This document shows positions 27,794-35,522 of a stretch of 64,000 bases of DNA, piece after piece. Made by a program: the position numbers and the translations under genes. The notes beneath the pieces are model-generated. The model did no database searches and was not told where the DNA came from. It saw nothing but the letters and a program-made list of their open reading frames with translations. Each line of letters starts with the position of its first letter. The stretch's first letter is position 1. Source of the stretch: Subtercola frigoramans. Its GTDB lineage: Bacteria > Actinomycetota > Actinomycetes > Actinomycetales > Microbacteriaceae. Location of the stretch: contig NZ_JAFBBU010000001.1 of the NCBI RefSeq assembly GCF_016907385.1, forward strand, positions 2,976,001 to 3,040,000, in the 5' to 3' direction.

Positions 27794-28453
27794 ATGGCAG
27801 TGCTGAACACCACGGTACGTCGACGCCTGGCACAGGCGTTCGCAGTGACCGCCGCGATCGGCCTCGCCGGTACCGTGGCGCTGCCCCTGGCGAACGCGAC
27901 GACGCTCGGGCAGGCCGCACCGGTTCAGCACGCAATGTCGTCGGGCCAGACCCTCGTCGTGCAGGGAACGGGCGTCATGCTCGCCGAGCGCGACGACTAC
28001 CAGGCCACCGACCCGGCCGTTCTCAAAGCCAAGAAGGCTGCCGAAGCTGCGGCCGCGGCAGCCGCCGCAGCCGCTGCCGCCGCGAAGACCACGGCCCAGG
28101 TAGCGTCGTCTTCGACAGGCTACAGCGTTCCCGCTGCTGCAACTCCGAACCCCGGTTCGGCCCAGGCCATCGCGCAACAGATGCTCACTGACCGCGGAAT
28201 GGGCAGCGACCAGTTCTCGTGCCTGGTCTCGCTCTGGGCCCGCGAGTCGGGCTGGCGTGTCAACGCGTACAACGCCTCTTCTGGTGCGCAGGGTATTCCG
28301 CAGGCGCTCCCCGGCAACAAGATGGCTTCGTTCGGCTCCGACTGGGAGACGAACCCCGCCACCCAGATCGCGTGGGGGCTCAGCTACATCACGGGCCGCT
28401 ACGGCACGCCGTGCGGAGCGTGGGCGCACAGCCAGAGCAGCGGCTGGTACTAA
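27794..28453 (+). CDS. Secreted lytic-transglycosylase-like wall enzyme
   Basis: A 219-residue secreted protein. It has a signal peptide (about 1-36, ending ANAT), a spacer with an Ala-rich helix of about fourteen consecutive Ala (about 77-98), and a C-terminal domain of about 90 residues with FSCLVSLWARESGWRVNAYN, SGAQGIPQALPG and AWGLSYITGRYGTPCGAWAH. The Glu in the WARESGW motif is the likely catalytic acid, as in lytic transglycosylases and the C-terminal domain of aggregation-promoting factors. It probably cleaves or binds peptidoglycan. Two Cys may form a disulfide. Confidence 0.88.
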   Translation: MAVLNTTVRRRLAQAFAVTAAIGLAGTVALPLANATTLGQAAPVQHAMSSGQTLVVQGTGVMLAERDDYQATDPAVLKAKKAAEAAAAAAAAAAAAAKTTAQVASSSTGYSVPAAATPNPGSAQAIAQQMLTDRGMGSDQFSCLVSLWARESGWRVNAYNASSGAQGIPQALPGNKMASFGSDWETNPATQIAWGLSYITGRYGTPCGAWAHSQSSGWY

Positions 28454-28472
28454 GACAAGGCTCATAGGGTTC

Positions 28473-28502
28473 GCATAGCGGGCTCAGAGCTTCCCGCGAT
28501 GC
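28473..28502 (+). terminator. Hairpin after the lytic-enzyme gene
   Basis: GCATaGCGGG pairs with CCCGCgATGC around a 10-base loop, 20 bases after the stop at 28453. There is no T-run, so the terminator role is tentative. Confidence 0.4.
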
Positions 28503-28550
28503 CTATCGGGTTGAGTGTACTCAGACATTCATTCTGAGAGGATCCACATC

Positions 28551-29486
28551 ATGCGTGAGCCCCGCGAACCCCGCGAGACCCCCGAGGTCGAACCGACTGT
28601 ACCCGTCGGCGAGTGGCGTGAAGCCGACGGTACCGAGATCGACGAAGAAGACCGCGGACTCGTCTACGACATCCGCACGCTCGTCAACCGCCGGCGTGCG
28701 CTGGGGCTGTTCGGGGGCATCGCGGCGACAACGCTTCTCGCGGCGTGCTCGAGCACGCCGTCGAGCGCATCGGTTGCGAGTTCTGCCGCCGGCACGGCTT
28801 CGGCGACTGCAACGAGCACGCCCTCCGCATCAGCGAGCGCTACGGCCGAGGCGAGTGGGCCGCTCACTGAGGTGCCCGACGAGACCGCCGGCCCGTACCC
28901 CGGCGACGGGTCGAATGGGGCCAACGTGCTCGACGACTCCGGCGTGGTGCGCAGCGACATCAGGTCGAGTTTCGGGTCGTCGACGACGACCGCCGCCGGG
29001 GTGCCGCTGAGCATCCAACTCACGGTGCGTGATGCCGCGACCGGCAACGCCCTCACTGGCGCGGCCGTGTACCTCTGGCACTGCAACCGCGACGGCAACT
29101 ATTCGCTCTACAGCCAGGGCGTGACGAATGAGAACTACCTGCGCGGGGTGCAGGAGGTCGACAGCTCGGGCACCGTCACCTTCACGTCGATCTTCCCGGC
29201 ATGCTACTCGGGGCGGTGGCCGCACATCCACTTCGAGGTGTACAGCGATGTGGCCACGGCCGTCGCGTCGGGGCCGATCGTCAAGACCTCGCAGATCGCT
29301 TTGCCGAAGGAGGCGTGCGACCTGGTGTACGCGACCACGGGGTACGAGAAGAGTGTGAGCAACCTCGCGTCGACGAGCCTCGCCCGAGACAACGTGTTCG
29401 GCAACGACGGCGGCATCTACCAGATCGCGAGCATGTCGGGCTCGGTCGCGTCGGGCTACACGGCGGCGCTCACTGTGGGCGTGTAG
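28551..29486 (+). CDS. Exported intradiol-ring-cleavage-dioxygenase-like protein
   Basis: A 311-residue protein with an unusual long N-terminal cytoplasmic segment of about 45 acidic residues, then NRRRALGLFGGIAATTLLAACSS, which combines a weak Tat-like RR motif with a lipobox LAAC. A Ser/Ala/Thr linker follows, then an intradiol dioxygenase domain: ETAGPYPGDG, the substrate-side strand GAAVYLWHCNRDGNYSLYS, and FPACYSGRWPHIHFEVY. The Fe(III) ligands expected (two Tyr, two His in PHIH) are all present. Exported members are common in actinobacteria and fungi; their substrates are mostly unknown. GAGAGG lies upstream of ATG 28551. Confidence 0.88.
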   Translation: MREPREPRETPEVEPTVPVGEWREADGTEIDEEDRGLVYDIRTLVNRRRALGLFGGIAATTLLAACSSTPSSASVASSAAGTASATATSTPSASASATAEASGPLTEVPDETAGPYPGDGSNGANVLDDSGVVRSDIRSSFGSSTTTAAGVPLSIQLTVRDAATGNALTGAAVYLWHCNRDGNYSLYSQGVTNENYLRGVQEVDSSGTVTFTSIFPACYSGRWPHIHFEVYSDVATAVASGPIVKTSQIALPKEACDLVYATTGYEKSVSNLASTSLARDNVFGNDGGIYQIASMSGSVASGYTAALTVGV

Positions 29487-29497
29487 CCGGTAGCGAA

Positions 29498-29654
29498 ATC
29501 GAGTTGCCCGAAAGCGTCGGTGTCGCGCCCGAGTACCGACAACTTCGGGCAAGTGGATGCCCGTTGCCGAGTTGCGCGCAGCGAGAGACGACATCGAGTT
29601 GCCCGAAAGCGTCGGTGGTGCGCCCTACGACCGACGATTTCGGGAAAGTGGATG
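29498..29654. repeat. Two tandem REP-like palindromic elements
   Basis: Copy 1 (29498-29559) and copy 2 (29593-29654) are 95 bases apart. Each has a left arm containing TTGCCCGAAAGCGTCGGT and a right arm containing ACCGAC(A/G)A(C/T)TTCGGG(C/A)AA, giving a hairpin of two stems (6 bp and 9 bp) with a 3-base internal loop. A conserved GTGGATG follows each right arm. The pair lies between convergent genes. They resemble repetitive extragenic palindromes. Confidence 0.7.
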
Positions 29655-29668
29655 ATCGGTGGAGACAG

Positions 29669-29706
29669 CGAAGGGCCCACGGGTCTCGAAACCTGGGGGC
29701 CCTTCG
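29669..29706. terminator. Bidirectional terminator-like hairpin
   Basis: A perfect 10-bp stem, CGAAGGGCCC (29669-29678) with its complement at 29697-29706, and an 18-base loop, placed between the convergent genes 28551-29486 and 29719-30492. No long T-run follows on either side. Confidence 0.6.
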
Positions 29707-29718
29707 GGACGACTGCTG

Positions 29719-30492
29719 CTACGCCTCGCTCATGACGAGCCACTCGGCCTTGCCCTGCGCGGCGAGCGCAGCGGCGCGGGCGGCGAGACGGCGAGACTGC
29801 TCGGCCTGGCCCGCGTCGAGAAGTTCCTGGGGAACCTCGACGTTCGGCACGTGAGCCTTGCCGTTGTACTTCTCGATGTACGCGTCGAGCTCGGGGCCCG
29901 AGGTCCACGAGGTGATGAGGCAGTAGCGCGGGTCGGGGCCCGGGTGGGTCGCCGCGTGCCAGAGGCGCTGGGTGTCGACGATGAGCTGGGCGCCCGCCGG
30001 AAGGGCGATGCGGTACTCGACGCTCGGGTCGGTGCGGTTCTCACGCAGCACGAAGTAGCTGTCTTTGTCGTCGGTGAGGTTGAAGAAGCCGCGCACGACC
30101 CAGCCGGTGCCGTCGGGGTTCAGGCGGTTGTTGTCGTCCTGGTGGAGGTTGTAGAGGCAGTCGGCGTAGGTGTTCGGCTGCAACTCGATGACGCGGCAGC
30201 GGCCCACGTTCGCCCCGGGCTCCTGCGCGCGACGGGTGAGGTTCGGGGCCTTCGCGGTCTGCGAGTCGATCCAGACACCGTCTTTGTCGGTGCGAGGCGG
30301 GGTGTGATTCCAGAACCCGTTGCACTCGATCTCGCCGAAGGCGCTGGCGAGGGGAGCGAAACGGGTGTCACCCGACGACTTCCAGTCGTTGTACTCGATG
30401 TCGAGCCATTCCTTGGGGTCGAGCTCCTGGTTGTAGCGGTCGAGGACCACGTATCCGGTCTCTTCGAGAGCGGCAGACTTGATATATCCCAT
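29719..30492 (-). CDS. Putative Fe(II)/2-oxoglutarate-type double-stranded beta-helix oxygenase
   Basis: A 257-residue cytoplasmic protein. The centre reads as a beta-helix oxygenase core: LHQDDNN (HxD), VVRGFFNLTDDKDSYFVL, then LPAGAQLIVDTQRLWHAATH with the distal His and a following Arg in DPRYCLITSW. A HxD...H triad plus Arg would bind Fe(II) and 2-oxoglutarate. The family name is not certain. The start at 30492 is chosen because GAAAGGG lies 13 bases upstream; ATG 30504 has that site immediately adjacent. An iron-box-like palindrome lies in the promoter region (30545-30563), so expression may respond to iron. Confidence 0.65.
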   Translation of the reverse strand: MGYIKSAALEETGYVVLDRYNQELDPKEWLDIEYNDWKSSGDTRFAPLASAFGEIECNGFWNHTPPRTDKDGVWIDSQTAKAPNLTRRAQEPGANVGRCRVIELQPNTYADCLYNLHQDDNNRLNPDGTGWVVRGFFNLTDDKDSYFVLRENRTDPSVEYRIALPAGAQLIVDTQRLWHAATHPGPDPRYCLITSWTSGPELDAYIEKYNGKAHVPNVEVPQELLDAGQAEQSRRLAARAAALAAQGKAEWLVMSEA

Positions 30493-30544
30493 GACGTGAA
30501 TCATGCCCTTTCGTTGGGGGCCAGCACGTTTTAACAGGCCCAAC

Positions 30545-30563
30545 TTAGGTAAGCCTACATTGG
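30545..30563 (-). promoter_or_regulatory. Candidate DtxR/IdeR iron box
   Basis: TTAGGTAAGCCTACATTGG; on the other strand GTAGGCTTACCTAA matches 12 of 14 positions of the TTAGGCTAACCTAA core of DtxR/IdeR operators. A second half-site TTAGGT lies at 30580-30585. It sits about 55 bases upstream of the oxygenase start (30492) and on the far side from the DUF262 gene. No other gene in this window obviously shares it. Confidence 0.55.
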
Positions 30564-30718
30564 GCCTCCTGGGAAGGGACTTAGGTCACTCGCGTGCGTG
30601 CCGAACTGACCATCGGCGCGCACAACCCTGCCGGCAAACACTCTCGCGTAGACTCGACGGCTGCGAAACCCTTTTGTTCTGAGGGGCGGAGTCGTTCTGA
30701 GAGGCTGAAGCGAAACCC

Positions 30719-33034
30719 ATGGTCACTGCACTGCCCGCCGCACTTCCCACGGCCACGAACATCGATGCGACAGCGGTCAATACGATCAGCTGGCTGTCGT
30801 CTCCACAGACGACGATCGTCGTGCCGGTCTACCAGCGCCAGTACCGCTGGGACATCGGCGGCTGCGAGAAGCTGCTGGCCGACATCCGGGCGGTGTCAGA
30901 TTCGGATGATCGGCACACCCATTTCATCGGGTCGATCCTGTGCACCGCCAGCACCTCCAGCACCTCCAGCAGTGGCGAAGCCGACGGCGACGACTCTGCT
31001 GAACTGGTACTCATCGATGGGCAGCAGCGCATCACCACGCTGATGCTGCTCGTCGCGGCGCTGCACCACACGGTGCTGCAGGGTGGCGGGGCAGTGTCGG
31101 GCACCGGTGCGGGCGAGGATCTCGACGCCGGGGCGGCCATCACTGTGGGGGCAGGCGGCAGCGGGCGTGAGGGCGAGGGCGGCGGGCTCGCCGGGCAGCT
31201 CGAGAGTGTGTTGGTTCGCGGGGAGGGGGGCCGGGCATCCGGAGCGTCTCGAACGAAGTTGCGACCGCACAAGGCCTGGGCCGAGGTGTTCGAGAGCGTG
31301 GTGCTGGGGCGCCGCCTGCCTGGTGACGAGCTGCGCGACTCGCGGTTCGACGACAACTACGCGTTCTTTCGCAGCCAGATCCGCCCTGACGAGGTGGCGC
31401 GCATCTGGCGGGGGCTGCAGAAGCTGGAGCACGTGGCCATCACGCTCGGCGCCGACGCGAACGCCCAGCAGATCTTCGAGAGCCTGAATTCGACTGGCGA
31501 ACCGCTGCGCGACCACGAGCTTATTCACAACTACGTGCTGATGGGGCTGTCTCACGCGGAACAGAACGAGATCGAGGATTCGTTCTGGCTGCCGATCGAA
31601 CAGAACACCGGGGAGCAGATCGCGGGTTTCTGGCGGCACTACCTCGTCATGACGACCGGGCGCGAAGTCACAGTCGCGGGCGGGCGCGGCGTATACGACG
31701 AGTTCAGGCAGCAGTTCCCGCGGCTCGACCTCGAGGCGCTGCGGGTGCACGCGGCAGAGTGGCGAGAGTATTCGTCTGCGTACCGCGTGCTGCTCGAACC
31801 GGCCTCGGCACCCGACGCGGAGATCGGGCAGCAGCTCGGGTACGTCAACACCTTCGGGCGCGGAATGTACCCACTGGTCATGCGGGCCTATCGTGACTAC
31901 GAGCGTGGTGTCGTGACGAAGTCCCGCCTCATCGAAACGCTCGAGCTTGTGCAGTCGCTGGTGCTGCGACGGACCGTCGTGGGTGTCGACACCGATCGCC
32001 TGGTGGCCAGGCTCTGCCGGGCGGGGGCCCTCGGTTACGACGAGCTGGTGGCTGCTGCCGCGCGGATCATGCCGTCGAACGAGCGGGTGCGGGTGGCGCT
32101 GAAGTACTCGGAGCTGCCGCACGCCGCGTATGTGCTCGGCCGGCTGGCCGCGGCCGCTGCAGTGGGTGTGGATGCTGCGGCCGCTGATTTTGGCGCTCGG
32201 GGGCTTGACGCTGCGGGGCTGGGTGCTGCGGGCACGGACGCTGACCGTGGCTTGGGCGCTGCGAGCGCGGGCGCTGGTCGTGGCTTGGGCGCTGCCGGTG
32301 CGGATGCTCCCCCGCTCGACCTCGAACACATCTTCCCGATGGCACCCGCCGACGCGTGGAGCGGCGACGGCGTTCGCGAGTGGGCCGACTACAGTGACGA
32401 CGAACAGAACAGCCACCGGGCCCTCTCGGGCACTCTCGGCAACCTCACCCTGCTCGAGCGGCCGCTTGCCGAGCGCGCCGCAGACGCCTCCTTCGCCGAG
32501 AAGCGCGCCCTCTACGCACAGAGCGCAGTCGCGACGACCACGGAACTCGCCGGTATCGAAACGTGGGGCACGGCCGCCATCGCCTCGCGCACAGCGATGC
32601 TGAGTGAAGCCTTCCTGCGCGTCTGGGGCCGACCGACAGCGGTCGGAATCGACGACGACGACCTCACCCCCATCCTTGACGCGAAGCGGCGCCGCGGCTG
32701 GCCCCGAGGCTGGCAGCGCGAATTCGAGTACGTCGAATACCGCGGCGAACACTGGGAGGTCTACGACGTCAAGTACCTCTTCAACCGAATCTTCAAGCGG
32801 CTCTGGAACGACTCCCACGAGAGCGTGGTCGCCTTCAGCGCCAGGCGCGGCGGCCCGATCTACGACGCGCAGGCGTGGAACGGTCACTGGGACCAGCTCG
32901 ACGAGTCGAACTTCCTCTACATGGGCTGGGACTCGCGGTACATGCTCACGGCCGTGCAGGGCGTTCTCGAGGAGGCGGGCCTCGCCGCGGAGGTCTTCGT
33001 GAAGTACTCGTACCTCGGCGCCGCGATGCCGTAG
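30719..33034 (+). CDS. GmrSD-like DUF262/DUF1524 nuclease-type protein
   Basis: A 771-residue single chain joining a DUF262 (ParB/Srx-like) N-terminal domain, with VPVYQRQYRWD and LIDGQQRITTLMLLVAAL (about 32-120), an alpha-helical middle with NAQQIFESLNSTGEPLRDHELI, and a DUF1524 HNH-type nuclease domain with DLEHIFPM (about residue 533) and TLGNLTLLERPL. The domain pair is that of GmrSD type IV restriction enzymes against modified phage DNA. A roughly 120-residue C-terminal domain of unknown type ends it. Three low-complexity inserts are unusual: Ser/Thr (about 78-90), Gly/Glu (about 124-170) and Gly/Ala repeats (about 480-531) just before the HNH. Confidence 0.9.
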   Translation: MVTALPAALPTATNIDATAVNTISWLSSPQTTIVVPVYQRQYRWDIGGCEKLLADIRAVSDSDDRHTHFIGSILCTASTSSTSSSGEADGDDSAELVLIDGQQRITTLMLLVAALHHTVLQGGGAVSGTGAGEDLDAGAAITVGAGGSGREGEGGGLAGQLESVLVRGEGGRASGASRTKLRPHKAWAEVFESVVLGRRLPGDELRDSRFDDNYAFFRSQIRPDEVARIWRGLQKLEHVAITLGADANAQQIFESLNSTGEPLRDHELIHNYVLMGLSHAEQNEIEDSFWLPIEQNTGEQIAGFWRHYLVMTTGREVTVAGGRGVYDEFRQQFPRLDLEALRVHAAEWREYSSAYRVLLEPASAPDAEIGQQLGYVNTFGRGMYPLVMRAYRDYERGVVTKSRLIETLELVQSLVLRRTVVGVDTDRLVARLCRAGALGYDELVAAAARIMPSNERVRVALKYSELPHAAYVLGRLAAAAAVGVDAAAADFGARGLDAAGLGAAGTDADRGLGAASAGAGRGLGAAGADAPPLDLEHIFPMAPADAWSGDGVREWADYSDDEQNSHRALSGTLGNLTLLERPLAERAADASFAEKRALYAQSAVATTTELAGIETWGTAAIASRTAMLSEAFLRVWGRPTAVGIDDDDLTPILDAKRRRGWPRGWQREFEYVEYRGEHWEVYDVKYLFNRIFKRLWNDSHESVVAFSARRGGPIYDAQAWNGHWDQLDESNFLYMGWDSRYMLTAVQGVLEEAGLAAEVFVKYSYLGAAMP

Positions 33035-33188
33035 GCGCGCCGGATGCGCCGCTGCCTGCTCAAGTGAGGCGTGCGCGCCGAAGTGAGCCCGGCAGAGGCG
33101 CCTCACTTCGGCATTGTCGACTCGTTCGTACGGTCGTTGATGCCGCGGGTCGGCGCAAACGTCTGCGCGGCCCGCGGCATCGATGGTG

Positions 33189-34343
33189 TCAGCTCTTGCG
33201 GCCGGCCGGGAACCACCGCTTGACGCGGCCGGCGACCATCATTGCTGTACCGGCGGCCAACAGCAGAGCGAGAATGCCGATGATGCCAGCGAGGTTGCAT
33301 CCCGTCAGGGCCAGGATGCCCGTAGGGTCGCTGTGTGCTCCCGTCGCAGCGCTCGCCTGGTAGCTCGCGGCCTGACCAGCGCCGCTCGAGCCTGCCGAAG
33401 GCACTGTCGGCGTACCGGGGTCGACAGGGATTGTCGGCACCGTGGGCGTTGTCGGCACTGTCGGCACAACGGGGACGGTTGGAACTGTCGGCACAACGGG
33501 GACGGTTGGAACTGTCGGCACAACGGGGACGGTCGGAACCGTCGGCGTTGTGGGTACCACGACCGCGGTCGGGCCTGTTGTCGTCGAATCGCCGATCACG
33601 CTGACGGCGTTGCCGCCGACGGTGACGGGCACCGCGATGACGGGCACGATCTGGTTGCCACCCCCGACGCTTCCGTTGCCGCTGGTAGCGCTGCCGCCCG
33701 TGCCGAGCTGGCCCGAGCCGGGCTGCACCGTGGTGACGGGCGCAGACGTCGCCGAGTCCCCAACACCACTGATGGCGTTGCCGCCGACGGTGACCGGAAC
33801 GCTGGCCACCGGGGCGACCTGGTTGCCACCGGCAGCGCTGTTGTCGCCGCTTGTCGTCACGGGCGCCGCTGCGGGCGCTGGCGTGGTGCTCGCCGACACC
33901 GGCGCGGCTGTTGCGGCCGGAGCCGAGGCAACCGTCGTCGACGCATCGGAGCTGTCTGAGTCACCGGCCACCGAAATGGCATCGCCCGCAACGGTCACCG
34001 GCACGGCAACGCTCACGATGCCCTGGGTGCCGCCGAGCAGCGAGCTGTCGCCACTGGTCGCCAGCGGTGCCGAAACCGGCGCCGAGGCAGGTGCCGCTAC
34101 CAGCCCGGAGGCGGGTGAACCGACGGCCGTGCCAGAACCGCTGCTCGTCGAATCGCCGATCACCGAGACGGCCGTGCCGCCCACCGTGAGGGGCGCTACG
34201 GCCGAGACGATCGCCTGGTTTCCGCCTGCGACCGAATCATCGCCGCTCGTGGTGTCTGCGGCGTTTGCCGCCGCACAGCCGACGGCCGAGAGGCCACCGA
34301 CGAAGAGGGCGAAATACAGCCCCCTGGTCACTATTTTGCGCAT
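33189..34343 (-). CDS. Chaplin-like surface protein with LAxTG sortase anchor
   Basis: A 384-residue wall protein. After a signal peptide (MRKIVTRG..., cleavage near ANA|AD) there are four repeats of chaplin type, each like SGDxSxxGGNQxxxxVxxPVTVGGxAxSVxGDS, separated by Ala/Ser/Pro linkers. A Val-Pro-Thr repeat region of about 60 residues follows, then LALTG, a hydrophobic span and a basic tail (RVKRW). LAxTG is the signal used by class E sortases for long chaplins in Streptomyces. Unlike Streptomyces chaplins the repeats have no Cys. AGGAG lies before ATG 34343. Confidence 0.85.
   Translation of the reverse strand: MRKIVTRGLYFALFVGGLSAVGCAAANAADTTSGDDSVAGGNQAIVSAVAPLTVGGTAVSVIGDSTSSGSGTAVGSPASGLVAAPASAPVSAPLATSGDSSLLGGTQGIVSVAVPVTVAGDAISVAGDSDSSDASTTVASAPAATAAPVSASTTPAPAAAPVTTSGDNSAAGGNQVAPVASVPVTVGGNAISGVGDSATSAPVTTVQPGSGQLGTGGSATSGNGSVGGGNQIVPVIAVPVTVGGNAVSVIGDSTTTGPTAVVVPTTPTVPTVPVVPTVPTVPVVPTVPTVPVVPTVPTTPTVPTIPVDPGTPTVPSAGSSGAGQAASYQASAATGAHSDPTGILALTGCNLAGIIGILALLLAAGTAMMVAGRVKRWFPAGRKS
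33457..33537 (-). repeat. Three tandem 27-bp repeats inside the chaplin-like gene
   Basis: Three copies (33457-33483, 33484-33510, 33511-33537), the third differing at one base near its end. Each encodes one nine-residue unit of the Val-Pro-Thr stalk. The near-identity suggests recent expansion and a length that could vary between strains. Confidence 0.85.
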
Positions 34344-34436
34344 GAGAGTCTTCTCCTGAATCGATTGAATGGTGTGGATGCTCCCTGACGGGAGACCGTT
34401 GCTCGTGTTCTGCCGTTTGCGGCAGAGCGAGCCCAT

Positions 34437-35276
34437 TCAGTCGGGAGAGGTGTCTGTGTCGAAGGTCGGCGACGACGGGAGCTCGTCGTTCACAGCCCAT
34501 CGTGCGGCCCGGCACACGGCGGGCCCCACGAGTGCAGAGTGTCCTCCGACGGTTGTCGTCGAGCCGCCCCCCGTGCCTGCCCCCTGGGCAGTCGGGCTCG
34601 ACGGTACCGCCGGAAGTGTGGTCTCCCCGCCTGGTTCGCGCGGCGAGGCCGGCGCGAGGGGCAGAGGAAGCGTTGTGGTCGCCGCAGCTGGTGCAGAGTC
34701 TCGTGTGGTCGCCGATGCGGCACCGGCGCGGTGGATGCCCGTTCCCGCCCGATTCGCGCCACCCACCAGCTCCACAGCGCTGGGCTGCCGCGCGGCACCT
34801 CCCCCGGTCGTACGAGGGATGGCCGGCGCAGGAGCGGCAGACGGGGATGGCACGATGTCGATGGCCGGCAGCGGCGGCACTGCACCCAGAGCGGGCGCCG
34901 GCGCGGTTGTGGGCGGAATGCCGGGTGTGAGCACCTCTGCCACCGACGCCAACACGGTCGTGACGGGTGTGAGCACCTCCGCCACCGGCGCGAGCACCTC
35001 CGCCACCGGCGCGAGTTCGACGGTTACGGGTGTTAGCACCTCGACCAGGGGCGCGAGCACGTCAGCGGAGACCGCGGCCTGCCCGACGGCTGCTACGGGA
35101 ATCGCGGGCACCAGGGGGGCGACGACAGCAACGGGAGAGGTGGAGCCGGGTTCTGCCGCCGAGGCGCTGGTACCGCCCAGGACGCTGCCCACGATCATCC
35201 ACCCGCCTACAACAAGACCGGCTCCGAAGACGAGGCGCAGCCACGGGAGTGAGGCGTGTTCTCGGTCTGAGTTCAC
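34437..35276 (-). CDS. Secreted Pro/Ala/Val-rich repeat protein of the surface locus
   Basis: A 279-residue protein with a signal peptide (LPWLRLVFGAGLVVGG..., cleavage near ASA|AE) and then repeats of a VLAPVAEVLTPV-like unit (about 72-115), followed by a Pro/Ala/Thr-rich, probably disordered stretch. A Cys lies near the end (VCRAARW). No membrane anchor is visible at the C-terminus. GTG 35276 is fixed by AAGGAGG nine bases upstream. It ends 93 bases before the start of the chaplin-like gene on the same strand and is probably co-expressed with it. No family is recognised. Confidence 0.7.
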   Translation of the reverse strand: MNSDREHASLPWLRLVFGAGLVVGGWMIVGSVLGGTSASAAEPGSTSPVAVVAPLVPAIPVAAVGQAAVSADVLAPLVEVLTPVTVELAPVAEVLAPVAEVLTPVTTVLASVAEVLTPGIPPTTAPAPALGAVPPLPAIDIVPSPSAAPAPAIPRTTGGGAARQPSAVELVGGANRAGTGIHRAGAASATTRDSAPAAATTTLPLPLAPASPREPGGETTLPAVPSSPTAQGAGTGGGSTTTVGGHSALVGPAVCRAARWAVNDELPSSPTFDTDTSPD

Positions 35277-35522
35277 GGCACTGCACCTCCTTCGCTGGAC
35301 GGGCTCTGTTCCCGACCGTACGCCCCCAAAGGGGGGATAGCGAGGTTTGATCGAAATTGGTGCGATTCTCGAGCCAGTGCCGACGGGACCTTCGGCACTG
35401 TGGCCGCGGCCAGGAGTCTGGCACGCTCGTGCATGTGAAGGCTTGCGACCCGGAAAGGGACGGTCTATGTGCATCGTCTTCACCTTCGACGTCGGTGCCT
35501 TTCGCACGGGGGAGAAACTCAC
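35277..35522. promoter_or_regulatory. Structured divergent intergenic region of the surface locus
   Basis: 246 bases between the divergent surface-protein genes. Three consecutive hairpin-forming elements lie here: CAGTGCCGA (35375-35383) / 35392-35400 with an 8-base loop, the perfect palindrome TGGCCGCGGCCA at 35401-35412, and GCACG-CT-CGTGC at 35421-35432. They could be part of the 5' leader of the SipW-type secreted-protein gene or a double operator. A GEMM c-di-GMP riboswitch was considered and not recognised. Confidence 0.5.

Noticed and set aside
30896..33106. Open frame of 736 codons antisense to the GmrSD-like gene
   Set aside because: High-GC mirror frame. Its product is rich in Arg, Pro and His with no family blocks, and the + strand has clear DUF262 and DUF1524 motifs.
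33442..34359. Thr/Val/Gly-rich + strand frame opposite the chaplin-like gene
   Set aside because: It arises from the repeats on the other strand; the - strand has a signal peptide, sortase signal and good ribosome site.
35340..35522. GEMM (c-di-GMP) riboswitch before the SipW-type substrate gene
   Set aside because: The conserved GEMM core is not present in order; only unrelated hairpins were found.
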